A stretch of 64,000 bases of DNA, taken from assembly GCA_963842355.1 (NCBI GenBank), contig CAWJGC010000011.1, positions 496,001-560,000 of the forward strand. The letters are read 5' to 3'. The translations under genes were made by a program, and so were the position numbers. Source of the DNA: JASHPR01 sp963842355 (GTDB taxonomy: Bacteria > Actinomycetota > Actinomycetes > Streptosporangiales > Streptosporangiaceae). Positions 1 to 9,090 of the stretch are shown here, one piece after another. The first letter of the stretch is position 1; the number at the start of each line of letters is the position of its first letter. Under the pieces are notes generated by a model, which made no database searches, was not told where the DNA came from, and was given only the letters and a program-made list of their open reading frames with translations.

Positions 1-663
1 GGCCGCGTCGACGATCTCCACGCCCGGTGCCAGCTCGGCGAGCAGTGACCGCGGCGCGAGCCGGTCAGCGACGACGACGTCCGCCTCGGCGAGCAGTTGC
101 CGCCCGCGGACGGTGATCAACCCGGGATCCCCCGGCCCGCCGCCCACCAGCGCTACCCAGCCGCGCAGCTTCCCGGCCCGGGACCCGCGGCGGCCGGCGG
201 CCCTGATCGCGCCGGAGGCCACGCCGTCGACAATCGCGTCCCTGAGTCCCGCGCTGCGCCGGGGATCGCCGCTCACGACGGCGACCCGCACGTCCCCGGC
301 CCGCCCCGAGGCCGGTGTCCAGGCCCGGGACGCGGCCGCGTCGTCGGCCCGGACGCACCAGACCCCGGCGGCGTCGGCCTCCCGGGCCACGGCCGAGTTG
401 ACGTCCCGGTCGTTGGTCCAGGCGCCGACCAGCCAGGAGCCAGCGCAGTCGCCGGGGGCATAGCCGCGCCGGATCCAGCGGATCTGACGCGCGCGCTCGG
501 CCAGCGGCGGGCTCAGGTCCGGGGAGACGACGACCACGTCGGCTCCCGAGTCCAGCAGCGCGGGAATCCTCCGGGCGGCCACGGCACCGCCGCCGATGAT
601 CGTCACGCGGCGGCCAGCCAGCCGGAGCGCCAGCAGATACGGCGCGTTGTCGGTGGCGACCAT
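1..663 (-). CDS. cysG: Siroheme synthase CysG-like (precorrin-2 dehydrogenase + SUMT), 3' truncated by window edge
   Basis: The minus-strand frame from an ATG at 661-663 stays open to base 1 (221 codons, no stop). The N-terminal part has a Rossmann motif (TIIGGGAVAARR, about residues 21-32) and is typical of precorrin-2 dehydrogenase/ferrochelatase. From about residue 167 it reads ALVGGGPGDPGLITVRG, the signature start of uroporphyrinogen-III C-methyltransferase, followed by the ADVVVADRLAPRSLL strand. The family makes precorrin-2 from uroporphyrinogen III with SAM and oxidises it towards sirohydrochlorin, feeding siroheme and cobalamin. The gene lies 8 bp downstream of bluB-cobT with AGGACC before the ATG, so it is probably the last gene of the cobH-bluB-cobT-cysG operon. 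The C-terminal half lies outside the window. Confidence 0.9.
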   Translation of the reverse strand, partial: MVATDNAPYLLALRLAGRRVTIIGGGAVAARRIPALLDSGADVVVVSPDLSPPLAERARQIRWIRRGYAPGDCAGSWLVGAWTNDRDVNSAVAREADAAGVWCVRADDAAASRAWTPASGRAGDVRVAVVSGDPRRSAGLRDAIVDGVASGAIRAAGRRGSRAGKLRGWVALVGGGPGDPGLITVRGRQLLAEADVVVADRLAPRSLLAELAPGVEIVDAA

Positions 664-671
664 AGGTCCTA

Positions 672-2405
672 TCAGTTTTTATCCGTCACGCCGGCCGAGT
701 CAAACGTCGCGACCTCCCGCAGCGCCCGCACCGCGCTCGCCACGATCGGCAGCCCGAGAAGGGCACCGGTGCCCTCGCCGAGCCGCAGTTCAAGATCGAT
801 GAGCGGCCGCAGGCCCAGATGACCAAGCGTAACCGCGTGCCCGGGCTCCGCACTGCGGTGCCCGGCCACGCAGGAATTCACCGCGGCCGGGGCGAGCGCC
901 ACGGCGGCCAGGGCGGCCGCGCCCGCGATCATGCCGTCCAGGATCACGGGAACGCGCAGGGCCGCGGCCCCCAGGATGAAGCCGGCCAGCGCCGCGTGCT
1001 CGAAGCCGCCGAAGGCCGCGAGCACCCCGACGGGATCGGCCGGGTCGGGCCGATGGGCGGCCAGCCCGCGGCACACCACGTCCACCTTCCGCGCGAAGGT
1101 GGCGGCGTCGATCCCGGTGCCGCGGCCGGTCACCTCGGCCGGGTCGCGCCCGGTGAACGCGCAGACGAGCGCGGCCGAGGCGGTGGTGTTGGCGATCCCC
1201 ATGTCGCCGGTGAGCAGGCACCTGTTTCCGGCCGCGACCAGGTCGCGGGCCACCTCCGCGCCGACGCCGATCGCCGCCTCGGCCTGCTCGGTGGTCATCG
1301 CCGGGCCCGCGGTGAAATCCGCGGTGCCCGGGGCGATCTTGCGCGGCAGCAGCCCGGGGACGGGATCGAGTTCGGCGCGTACCCCCACGTCCACCACGAC
1401 GACCTCGGCTCCCGCCTGCGCCGCGAACGCGTTGACGACGGCGCCCCCGGCCAGGAAGTTGGCCACCATCTGCGCGGTGACCTCCTGCGGCCAGGGCGTG
1501 ACGCCGCGCGCGTGCACGCCGTGATCGGCCGCGAAGATCGCGACCGCGGCCGGCTCGGGCATGGGCGGAGGGCAGCAGCCCGCCAGGCCGGCCAGCCGGA
1601 CCGACACCTCCTCCAGCGCGCCGAGCGAGCCTTGCGGCTTGGTCATCCGGTCGAGCCGCTCCCGGGCGGCGGCCATCGCGGCGGCGTCCGGGGGTCCGAT
1701 CGCGGCCCGCACGTCGGCGAGCAGGCTCGGGGCGTCCTGCCCGGGCAGTCCGCGCTGGCCGTACTCCTCGGCGTGCACCGACCAGGCCAGCGGCCGCCTG
1801 CGGGCCCAGCCGGCGGTGGCGAGTTCGGGCTCGGGCGCGAACTCGGTCACGTAGCCGAGGCACAGGTACGCGACCACCTCGAGGTGAGCGGGCAGGCCGA
1901 GTTCGGCGGCCAGTTCCCGCTCGCCGAAGAAGCTCACCCAGCCGACTCCGAGCCCCTCGGCCCGGGCGGCCAGCCACAGGTTCGCGACCGCGAGCACGCT
2001 GGAGTAAGCGGCGGTCTGGGGCTGGCTGTGCCGGCCCAGCGTGTGGCGCCCGCCACGGGTGGGGTCGCAGGTCACCACGATGTTGACCGGCGTCTCCAGG
2101 ATGGCCTCGGTCTTCAGCCGGTCGAAGGCCAGGGCCCGGGCGCCGGGCAGCGAGGCCGCGTAATCGTCCCTGGCCCGGTCGGCCAGCGCCTTGATCCGCT
2201 CGCGCCGGGCCCGGCTGGCGATCACGAGGAAGTCCCAGGGCTGGGACAGGCCGACCGACGGGGCCTGGTGCGCGGCGGCGAGCACGCGGGTGAGCACCTC
2301 GGGCGGGACCGGGTCGGGCCGGAAGCCGCGCCGGACGTCCCTGCGCTCCTCGATGACCCGGTAGACGGCTGCCCGCTGCTCGGCGGTAAAGGAATGCTCG
2401 GTCAC
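672..2405 (-). CDS. cobT: BluB-CobT fusion: DMB synthase / nicotinate-nucleotide-DMB phosphoribosyltransferase
   Basis: This is a 577-residue two-domain protein. Residues about 1-215 are a BluB-type nitroreductase fold (RRDVRRGF, HQAPSVGLSQPWDF) that makes 5,6-dimethylbenzimidazole from FMNH2 and O2. Residues about 225-570 are CobT (MTKPQGSLG, FAADHGV, TGDMGIANTT, HRSAEPGH), which joins that base to nicotinate mononucleotide to give alpha-ribazole phosphate. The fusion therefore makes and activates the lower ligand of cobalamin in one chain, an arrangement known in actinobacteria. The start is a GTG with AAAGGA about 7 nt upstream. It lies 10 bp after the cobH stop and just before cysG. Confidence 0.95.
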   Translation of the reverse strand: MTEHSFTAEQRAAVYRVIEERRDVRRGFRPDPVPPEVLTRVLAAAHQAPSVGLSQPWDFLVIASRARRERIKALADRARDDYAASLPGARALAFDRLKTEAILETPVNIVVTCDPTRGGRHTLGRHSQPQTAAYSSVLAVANLWLAARAEGLGVGWVSFFGERELAAELGLPAHLEVVAYLCLGYVTEFAPEPELATAGWARRRPLAWSVHAEEYGQRGLPGQDAPSLLADVRAAIGPPDAAAMAAARERLDRMTKPQGSLGALEEVSVRLAGLAGCCPPPMPEPAAVAIFAADHGVHARGVTPWPQEVTAQMVANFLAGGAVVNAFAAQAGAEVVVVDVGVRAELDPVPGLLPRKIAPGTADFTAGPAMTTEQAEAAIGVGAEVARDLVAAGNRCLLTGDMGIANTTASAALVCAFTGRDPAEVTGRGTGIDAATFARKVDVVCRGLAAHRPDPADPVGVLAAFGGFEHAALAGFILGAAALRVPVILDGMIAGAAALAAVALAPAAVNSCVAGHRSAEPGHAVTLGHLGLRPLIDLELRLGEGTGALLGLPIVASAVRALREVATFDSAGVTDKN

Positions 2406-2415
2406 GGGAGTCCTT

Positions 2416-3099
2416 TCACGTCACGGACCCGCTGTCCGCGGGGGGCGCCGGGCCGGCGGCCCCCGCGGCCCAGCCCGCGCGGGACCCGCCGACGGTCACC
2501 GCCGAGCGGAGCAGCGCGTTGAACGCGGCCGCGGCGACGGCCGCGCCGCCCTTCTCCGACACGTTACTCACCGAGGGAAGCCCGCTGGCCCGCAGCGCGT
2601 CCTTCGCCTCGGCCGCGGCGACGAACCCGACCGGCAGGCCGACGACGAACGCCGGCTCCACGCCCCGGGTCAAGATCTCGGTGAGCGCCGTGGGCGCGCA
2701 GCCCACCACCCACACCGCGCCCGGCCCTGCCTCGCCGAAGGCCAGCCGGACCGCGGCCGCGGCCGCGGAGATGCCGGCCGTGCGGGCGAGGCGCCGGGTC
2801 AGCGACTCGCCGATCTTGCTGATGACCGGGCAGCCGGTTATCCCGGCCGCGACCATGTCGACGTCGACGATCACCGGGGCGCCGTCGGCGAGCGCCGCTA
2901 CGGCCGCGACCAGGAACTCCTCGTCACAGACCAGGTCGGTGGCGTAGTCGAAGTCGGCGCTCGCGTAGATGACCCGCTCGGTGACGTCACGACTGTGCTT
3001 GGGCAGGCGGGACAGGTCGATGCGGGAACGAAGGATCCGGTAGGACTCCGCTTCGGCCGGATGCGCGTCCGCCGGCGGCTCGCTGGGCCACGTCACCAT
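2416..3099 (-). CDS. cobH: Precorrin-8X methylmutase CobH/CbiC
   Basis: This is a 227-residue protein. The family moves the C-11 methyl group to C-12, converting precorrin-8X to hydrogenobyrinate. The catalytic histidine lies in LPKHSRDVTERVIYA near residue 36, and VDVDMVAAGI and GLPVGFVAAAEAK are family signatures. The ATG at 3097-3099 is chosen because GGAG lies about 10 nt upstream and the family alignment begins just after it. The frame stays open upstream to 3453 but with un-family-like sequence. It is the first gene of the operon with bluB-cobT and cysG. The stretch 3100-3425 upstream probably holds the promoter, and I saw no cobalamin riboswitch there. Confidence 0.93.
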   Translation of the reverse strand: MVTWPSEPPADAHPAEAESYRILRSRIDLSRLPKHSRDVTERVIYASADFDYATDLVCDEEFLVAAVAALADGAPVIVDVDMVAAGITGCPVISKIGESLTRRLARTAGISAAAAAVRLAFGEAGPGAVWVVGCAPTALTEILTRGVEPAFVVGLPVGFVAAAEAKDALRASGLPSVSNVSEKGGAAVAAAAFNALLRSAVTVGGSRAGWAAGAAGPAPPADSGSVT

Positions 3100-3479
3100 G
3101 CCATCATCTCCGACTCCCGGACGGGGCCGCCGAGCACTCTCCCCGCGCTCTCCCGGCACGCCGATTGCCGCTTCGCGACCGGTTCCGCACGCCGTCGCGC
3201 GACCGGCGCCGCCGACCCTATCAACTGACCAGCGCAAACGACTTGGCGTTCCTGGCGAACGCATCCCGGTCCGCCGATACACTAGCCAGGCGCGTCTGGG
3301 GCTGGCGCGGCGTGTGAGCGCGAAACGCGAGCCAGCGAGGACGCTCGCCGCCCACGTCCCCCCGGGAGACGTCCAGCATTTCCGGACCTCTCGCTCAGGA
3401 TCGGCGAGGATCGTCGCACGCGTGATTGTCGGAGCCGGACAGCAAGGTGGCACATGACAGCTTCTCGAAGGGCAGCCCC

Positions 3480-4427
3480 GTGACGACCACTCACGTTGAC
3501 GACGAGGTTATCGACAGCGCCGCCATCCGCGCCTTCACTGAGGAGTTCGGTGACCAGGCCACGGGGCTGCCACCGGTCGCGATCGTGATCGCCGCCTTTA
3601 ACGAGGAGGGCGCCATCGGCCCGGTGGTCGAGTCACTCCCCGCCAGCGTGGCCGGGATGGACACCGCCACGATCGTCGTCGCCGACGGCGCGGTGGACGC
3701 CACCGGCAAGGAGGCCAGGATGGCCGGCGCGCTCGTCTGCGACGTGCCCGTCAACCGGGGCCAGGGAGCCGCGCTGCGGCTCGGCTACCGGCTCGCGCGC
3801 GACGGCGGCGCCCGCTATATCGTGACCACCGACGCCGACGGCCAGTACAACCCGGCGGAGATCGAGGGCCTGCTCGCGCCGATCCTGGCCGGCCAGGCGG
3901 ACTTCGTGACCGGCTCCAGGAAGCTCGGCAGCGAGGAGACCAAGGATCCGGTCAGGAAGCTGGGCGTGCGGGTCTTCGCGCTCACGATCAGCGTGCTGAC
4001 CGGCCAGCGGATCAGCGACACGACGTTCGGGCTCCGCGCGATGCGCGCCGAGGTGACCGGCGTCGTCCGGCTCGAGCAGCCGCAGTACCAGGCCGCCGAG
4101 TTGCTCATCGGCGTGATCACGCACGGCTACCGCGTCGCCGAGCGTCCCGCCACGATCCACCGGCGCAAGATCGGCAAGAGCAAGAAGGGCAACAACGCCT
4201 TCTACGCGGTGAGCTTCGCGAAGGTCGTCGTCACCACCTGGTGGCGGGAGCGTCAGCGCCGACGGCGCGGGTCCGCGGACGGACCGGAACGCGAGGCGCC
4301 GCTGGCCGGCGCCGGGCCGTTGGCCGACGGGGTCATTGCGAACGCCGCGGGGCCGGAGCCCGAACGCAGCGACGGCGCGGGCTCGGACGCTTCCGGCTTC
4401 GGCCCGCGATCGGCGAAGAGCACGTAA
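3480..4427 (+). CDS. Family 2 glycosyltransferase (dolichol-phosphate mannosyltransferase-like)
   Basis: From the GTG at 3480 this is a 315-residue GT-A protein; a TTG at 3426 would add 18 residues. VAIVIAAFNEEGAIGPVV is the nucleotide-sugar entry, TTDADGQYNP carries the DxD-type metal site, and GSRKLGSEE follows. No membrane helices are seen in the core. The last 60 residues are basic and low-complexity. The family moves a sugar from a nucleotide donor to a lipid or saccharide acceptor at the cytoplasmic membrane face. The 3' end overlaps the convergent GtrA gene by 175 bp, so the low-complexity tails of both proteins come from the same DNA. Next to GtrA it probably makes or flips a lipid-linked sugar. 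Confidence 0.85.
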   Translation: MTTTHVDDEVIDSAAIRAFTEEFGDQATGLPPVAIVIAAFNEEGAIGPVVESLPASVAGMDTATIVVADGAVDATGKEARMAGALVCDVPVNRGQGAALRLGYRLARDGGARYIVTTDADGQYNPAEIEGLLAPILAGQADFVTGSRKLGSEETKDPVRKLGVRVFALTISVLTGQRISDTTFGLRAMRAEVTGVVRLEQPQYQAAELLIGVITHGYRVAERPATIHRRKIGKSKKGNNAFYAVSFAKVVVTTWWRERQRRRRGSADGPEREAPLAGAGPLADGVIANAAGPEPERSDGAGSDASGFGPRSAKST

Positions 4428-4888
4428 TGGAAGATTATGAACCTGATGACGAACGTCGCGCAGTTGGCCGCCAGGTACAGGCCCTGGGCGAACAGCACCT
4501 TGTCGAGGCCGTGCAGGCCCATGTCCCGCGCCTGTTCGGCGGCGAGCTTGCTGGTCGTGGTCAGCACGATCCCGACGCAGATGGAGATCGAGACGAACGG
4601 CAGGGTCTCCTTGAGCAGGTGCGGCCTGCCCTTGCGCTCCCAGGCCCACCTGCTGACCAGGTAGCTCACGGTCGCGCCCGCGAGCCAGCCGACCGCCCCG
4701 GCGATCCCCGCCGTCACGTTCGCCAGTTGCAGGACGAAGTAGGTCACCTGCGTGGCGCACAGCGCCAGCACCGCCGCGGGCGCGAAGCGAATCAGCCGCC
4801 TGCCGCCCTGGCTGCGCAGCCTGCGCTGCAGCGGTCCCGGAATCATCCGCCATGCTGCGTCGATGATCTTGGGCGATATCAGGCTCAT
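4253..4888 (-). CDS. GtrA family membrane protein
   Basis: This is a 211-residue protein with four predicted membrane helices (about 37-58, 60-82, 95-113, 130-155), the usual GtrA layout. The charged loop SRWAWERKGRPHLLKE after helix 2 is typical of the family. GtrA proteins are thought to move polyprenyl-linked sugars across the membrane, usually together with a GT2 enzyme. Here the GT2 gene is immediately beside it but convergent and overlapping. The C-terminal tail after residue 160 is Pro/Ala/Ser-rich and encoded opposite the tail of the glycosyltransferase. The function is inferred from family and context. Confidence 0.8.
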   Translation of the reverse strand: MSLISPKIIDAAWRMIPGPLQRRLRSQGGRRLIRFAPAAVLALCATQVTYFVLQLANVTAGIAGAVGWLAGATVSYLVSRWAWERKGRPHLLKETLPFVSISICVGIVLTTTSKLAAEQARDMGLHGLDKVLFAQGLYLAANCATFVIRFIIFHYVLFADRGPKPEASEPAPSLRSGSGPAAFAMTPSANGPAPASGASRSGPSADPRRRR

Positions 4889-5168
4889 GGATGTCCTAGG
4901 TTGACTCAGGCCGCCGGCTCGGTAACAAAGGTATACAGTACGGAGCCCACGGAGGGCCTGGTTGCGCGGTCCTCCAGGTCAGCTCGGCAGACCCGGCCCG
5001 CGAGGCGATCCCCGGGCCGGCGCTCACCGGCAGGCGCTCAGCCGCGGCCGGCGGGCTGAGCCGTCCGGGGCTGCGGTCGGCCAGGTCACGAACAACTCAA
5101 CGGCAGGTCATGTATAAAACAACGACAGTTCAACGACAGCTACGGACGGACAAGTCAGGAGCAAGATC

Positions 5169-6332
5169 ATGAAGGTCTTGGTGTTGGGCGGGGACGGCTA
5201 CCTTGGCTGGCCGACAGCACTCCACCTCTCAGAAGTCGGTCACGAGGTTGCCGTGGCGGACAACTTCGCGCGCCGGGGTTACGACCACGAGATGGGCGTG
5301 GACAGCCTGGTGCCGATCGAGTCCCTCCAGACGCGCACTTCCGTCTGGCATGAGCTGACCGGAAAGACCATCGCCTACTACGTGGGCAACCTGTGCGACG
5401 CGGATTTCACCTACCACATCGTGCGCGACTTCGCCCCGGACGCGATCGTCCACTTCGCCGAGCAGCGGGCGGCGCCGTACTCCATGGTGGACCGCCAGCA
5501 CGCGGTCTATACCCAGACCAACAACGTGGTCGGCAACCTGAACGTGCTGTACGCGATCGCCGAGATCAACCCGGATATCCACCTGGTCAAGCTCGGCACG
5601 ATGGGCGAGTACGGCACGCCCAACATCGACATCGAGGAGGGCTGGCTCGACGTCGAGCACAAGGGCCGCACGGACCGGGTGCTGTTCCCCAAGCGGCCCG
5701 GCTCGTTCTACCACCTGTCCAAGGTGCACGACAGCCACAACATCGAGTTCGCCTGCCGGATCTGGGGCGTCCGCGCCACCGACCTCAACCAGGGCGTCGT
5801 GTACGGCCAGCAGACCCCGGAAACCGCGCGGGACGACCGGCTGGCCACCAGGTTCGACTACGACGCCGTGTTCGGTACGGTGCTGAACCGCTTCGTGATC
5901 CAGTCGGTGCTCGGCAAGCCGCTGACCATCTACGGCAACGGCACCCAGACCCGCGGCATCATCGAGATCAGGGACACGGTCCGGTGCATCCAGCTGGCCT
6001 GCGAAACCCCGGCCGACAAGGGCGAGTTCCGGGTGTTCAACCAGATCACCGAGTTCATGTCGCTGCAGCAGATCGCGGACACGATCGCCAAGGCGAGCCC
6101 GGACGCCGTCAGGGTCGAGTATGTCGACAACCCCCGCGTCGAACTGGAGAACCACCACTACAACGTGGTGCACACGGGGCTGGTCGGGCTGGGGCTCGAG
6201 CCGCACCTGCTGTCCGACACGCTGATCGAGTCGCTCTTCGAGATCACGAAGCGGAACGCGCACCGGGTGCGTTTCGAGGCCATGCTGCCCACGATCCAGT
6301 GGCGCAAGCCGTCCAGCATCATCAGCAACTAG
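5169..6332 (+). CDS. SQD1-like UDP-sulfoquinovose synthase (NAD-dependent epimerase family)
   Basis: This is a 387-residue extended SDR. The N terminus VLVLGGDGYLGWPTALHLS is the NAD site. The SQD1-specific blocks RRGYDHEMGVDSLVPI, HFAEQRAAPYSM, TMGEYGTPNIDIEEGW and the YHLSK active-site motif (YxxxK) are all present. SQD1 enzymes add sulfite to UDP-glucose to make UDP-sulfoquinovose, the head-group donor of sulfolipid or sulfonated glycans. The start ATG has AGGAG 9 nt upstream. AT-rich sequence at 5110-5118 precedes it. No sulfolipid synthase (SQD2/SqdX) is seen nearby, so the end product is unknown. Confidence 0.88.
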   Translation: MKVLVLGGDGYLGWPTALHLSEVGHEVAVADNFARRGYDHEMGVDSLVPIESLQTRTSVWHELTGKTIAYYVGNLCDADFTYHIVRDFAPDAIVHFAEQRAAPYSMVDRQHAVYTQTNNVVGNLNVLYAIAEINPDIHLVKLGTMGEYGTPNIDIEEGWLDVEHKGRTDRVLFPKRPGSFYHLSKVHDSHNIEFACRIWGVRATDLNQGVVYGQQTPETARDDRLATRFDYDAVFGTVLNRFVIQSVLGKPLTIYGNGTQTRGIIEIRDTVRCIQLACETPADKGEFRVFNQITEFMSLQQIADTIAKASPDAVRVEYVDNPRVELENHHYNVVHTGLVGLGLEPHLLSDTLIESLFEITKRNAHRVRFEAMLPTIQWRKPSSIISN

Positions 6333-6343
6333 CCCGGCGGCGA

Positions 6344-6374
6344 CCGCGGCGGCCGGCGGGCCCGGCCGCCGCGG
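6344..6374. terminator. Bidirectional hairpin between SQD1-like gene and glyA
   Basis: A perfect 13-bp GC stem (CCGCGGCGGCCGG at 6344-6356 and its complement at 6362-6374) with a 5-nt loop lies between two convergent stop codons. It has no U-tract, as is usual for actinobacterial terminators. Confidence 0.6.
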
Positions 6375-6402
6375 CTGGTCCGCGTGGCGGCGGCGGGCGC
6401 GG

Positions 6403-7674
<1,272 letters not shown>

Positions 7675-7702
7675 GGGCTGTCCTCCTCGGGTGCTGCCTT
7701 CA

Positions 7703-8479
7703 TCATGCCGAACGGGATCGCGCGCGTACATCCCGCACCCGGCGGGTGAGCAGCGCGCGCTCCCCCGCGGCCCATGCCGTCGTGGTCAGCAGGTAGAGGC
7801 CCGCGGCCAGCGGCATGAACGCGGCGACGGCCACCGTAGTGTACGGCAGCACCCGGGCGATCAGGCGACCCGGCGGCCCCGGCCGCCCGGCGGCCCCGGC
7901 CGCCCCGGCTGACCCGGCTGACCCGGCTGACCCGGCTGGGCGCGCCTGGCGCGCGATCCGCGCCGCGGCCCAGGCCACGGCGGCCAGCAGCCCGAACAGC
8001 GCCAGGAACACCGCCCCGTGCGCGCTGAGCAGCCCGGGCGCGCTGAGCCAATGGCTGCCCAGCGGCACGCCGAGCAGGTCGTGGCCGAGCAGGCCGTTCG
8101 GCCGGCCGCCGATGGTCCCCGACCGGAACAGGTAGTACATCACGCTGAGGAACGGCAACTGCAGCAGGAGCGGCAGGCACCCGGCGAACATCCCGGTGCC
8201 CTCCCGCTGGTAGAGCGCGGCCAGTTCGCGCTGCAGCCGGTCCGGATGGCCGGCGTGGCGCTTTTGCAGGGCCTGGACCTGGGGCAGCAGCCGGGCCTGG
8301 GTGGCCTGGCCGCGGATCGCGTAGTAGCTGAGCGGGAGCAGCGCCAGCCGCACCGCCATGGTGACGGCGACGATGGCCGCAGCGGTGGCCAGGCCCCCGG
8401 CCACCGGGGCCAGCACCTGGGCGAAGGCGGACACGACGTGGTAGGCGGCGCCCACGGCGACGCCGAGAAGACTGAGCAT
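7703..8479 (-). CDS. YidC/Oxa1-family membrane insertase
   Basis: This 258-residue protein has the YidC/Oxa1 core: TMAVRLALLPLSYYAIR (helix plus hydrophilic-groove arginine), the QALQKRHAGHPDRLQRE loop, and MFAGCLPLLLQLPFLSVMYYLFR. It would insert or fold proteins in the cytoplasmic membrane. It is shorter than the housekeeping YidC and lacks the large periplasmic domain, as expected for a Gram-positive paralogue. Residues about 182-200 are a repeat of Gly-Ser-Ala encoded by a 9-bp tandem repeat at 7900-7940. It ends 29 bp before glyA. Confidence 0.85.
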   Translation of the reverse strand: MLSLLGVAVGAAYHVVSAFAQVLAPVAGGLATAAAIVAVTMAVRLALLPLSYYAIRGQATQARLLPQVQALQKRHAGHPDRLQRELAALYQREGTGMFAGCLPLLLQLPFLSVMYYLFRSGTIGGRPNGLLGHDLLGVPLGSHWLSAPGLLSAHGAVFLALFGLLAAVAWAAARIARQARPAGSAGSAGSAGAAGAAGRPGPPGRLIARVLPYTTVAVAAFMPLAAGLYLLTTTAWAAGERALLTRRVRDVRARSRSA

Positions 8480-8631
8480 GACAGGTACCTCCAGCGGTTC
8501 TGGTCAGGGTGGACAGCTGGAGACGGCCACAGGATCGAGCCGCGCCCGCCCGGCGCGGGGCCTTCAGCGGGTCGCGCCAGGGACCGGGCACGCCAGGGCG
8601 GCCCGGAGGGCGGGTGTGAGCAGGCGGATCG

Positions 8632-8937
8632 TCAGGCGGCCGCCGGGACCACCGCAGGCGCCCGGGGCCGGGTCCGGCCCGCCGCGTCGGGGTCTCGCAG
8701 CCGCTGGAACGCCGCCGACCAGGACTTCTCGCGCAGCGCGGCGGCGCGGCCGGTCAGCGGGCGCGCCGTGACCGCCGCGGCGATGCTGGCGCCGTGCGCG
8801 AGGAAGGCGACGAGCAAGCCGGCCAGCGCGATCGCCGTCAGCGCCATCAGGCCGGACGGGGACGTCACGGTATGGCTGGCGACCTGCCAGTACCAGGCGA
8901 GCTGCGCCAGCGCGCCGATGAGGAAGGCGACCATCAT
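8632..8937 (-). CDS. DUF6412-type small membrane protein
   Basis: This is a 101-residue protein with two membrane helices (about 3-18 and 29-53) and a basic tail. It resembles DUF6412 proteins, which I recall as neighbours of YidC-like insertases in actinobacteria. It would be transcribed with the insertase gene 150 bp downstream. The tail REKSWSAAFQRLRDPDAAGR is likely cytoplasmic. The function is unknown; a role alongside the insertase is inference from position. Confidence 0.65.
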   Translation of the reverse strand: MMVAFLIGALAQLAWYWQVASHTVTSPSGLMALTAIALAGLLVAFLAHGASIAAAVTARPLTGRAAALREKSWSAAFQRLRDPDAAGRTRPRAPAVVPAAA

Positions 8938-9090
8938 GGCCTCCGCAACCTGCCCGAGATGCCGCCCCGTGGCGGAACTCGGCGTCTCAAGTGTATGCGG
9001 GGGTCCTGCCTCGGGACCTTTGGCCCCTGCGGCGGATCATGGCCGGGTGGGACGCTGGCTGGTGCCTCGGACTCGACCACGGAGCGTGAA

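Noticed and set aside
3100..3479. Cobalamin riboswitch upstream of cobH
   Set aside because: No B12-box or characteristic helices could be recognised by eye.
7900..7940. 9-bp tandem repeat as a regulatory array
   Set aside because: It lies in frame inside the YidC-like gene and simply codes a Gly-Ser-Ala linker.
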